Source: Deltaproteobacteria bacterium UBA6106
GTDB lineage: Bacteria; Desulfobacterota; Syntrophorhabdia; Syntrophorhabdales; Syntrophorhabdaceae
Assembly (NCBI GenBank): GCA_002428485.1
Contig: DIWM01000026.1
Location: 1-48,956 of the forward strand
DNA length: 48,956 nt
Reading direction: 5' to 3'
Part shown: in pieces, positions 48,826 through 48,956 of the stretch
How positions within the stretch are numbered: the stretch's first letter is position 1
Layout: each line of letters begins with the position of its first letter
Notes under the pieces: generated by a model
Told to the model about the DNA's origin: nothing
Seen by the model: only the letters and a program-made list of their open reading frames with translations
Databases searched by the model: none
Made by a program: the position numbers and the translations under genes

Positions 48826-48910
48826 CTCGTTAGGCGTAAGTCGTAAGTCGTGAGGGGAGAAAGGCAGCGTGAGGCGTGGAATACAGACCGAGTTTCCTCG
48901 CCTCACGACG
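48826..48910. repeat. Word-like repeat after the second dctP
   Basis: Contains ttaggcgtaagtcgtaagtcgtgagggg and, near the end, cctcgcctcacgac, an imperfect inverted pair of the same type as at 17134-17235 and 18613-18779. The first stretch is two overlapping copies of gtaagtcgt. No gene was seen from 48817 to the end of the window. Confidence 0.6.
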
Positions 48911-48956
48911 GTTTGCTCAAGGAACGGTTTAATTGCGAGGTTAGTCTCGAGCAACA

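Noticed and set aside
1..48956. tRNA or rRNA genes
   Set aside because: No cloverleaf with a 3' CCA-type acceptor and no conserved rRNA segment was recognised in the spacers.

Overview
The window looks like core chromosome of an anaerobic deltaproteobacterium (Desulfobacterota). This is inferred from gene content: a rpoN-hpf-ptsN-hprK-rapZ-EIIA(Man)-ptsH-ptsI block without sugar permeases, LPS-heptose genes (so a Gram-negative outer membrane), TRAP and branched-chain-amino-acid-type ABC importers, a 4-hydroxybutyrate/acetate CoA-transferase-like enzyme, and word-like intergenic repeats. A syntroph-like lineage would fit but cannot be proved here. I saw no rRNA, tRNA, CRISPR array, intact mobile element or prophage.

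Layout. 1-7507 (+): the end of lptB, then rpoN, hpf and a regulatory phosphotransferase chain (EIIA-Ntr, HPr kinase, RapZ, EIIA-Man, HPr, Enzyme I), mostly overlapping. 7629-11153 (+): S-adenosylmethionine cycle (metK, ahcY) with a PfkB kinase that probably removes adenosine. 11148-12013: a broken integron-type integrase, then a gene-free stretch with stacked hairpins and a very strong Shine-Dalgarno sequence before a TorF-like porin. 12969-17114: cell-wall enzymes (L,D-transpeptidase-like lipoprotein, LD-carboxypeptidase), a CoA-transferase and a GT9 glycosyltransferase. 17330-18598: a soluble PRC-MgtE_N-CBS protein.

18802-23931 (-): dacA and an M48 protease with TPRs, then a TRAP transporter (dctP-dctQ-dctM). 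24137-30802 (+): a DivIC/FtsB-like division protein, two radical SAM enzymes, a thioesterase and a heptose/inner-core LPS set (two heptosyltransferases plus a split HldE, hldA and hldC). 30957-42945 (-): an unknown CxxC protein, hisA-hisF-hisI, pgpA, pncC, thpR, recA, alaS, a Crp-like regulator and a GAF-GAF-ANTAR protein, then nadE with a sigma-70-like gene. 43016-47566 (-): livK-H-M-G-F importer. 47809-48816 (+): a second TRAP binding protein.

The strongest hidden signal is the nadE leader (33246-33383, minus strand): a good promoter, a long hairpin, then a terminator whose 5' arm can instead form a hexaloop hairpin, directly downstream of a gene for an ANTAR (RNA-binding antiterminator) protein. 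A second is a set of start codons sitting at or almost at the predicted transcription start (dacA, the PRC-MgtE_N-CBS gene, the CxxC gene), which suggests leaderless mRNAs. A third is several families of word-like repeats that have landed between genes, inside a gene, between a Shine-Dalgarno sequence and its start codon, and over a stop codon.
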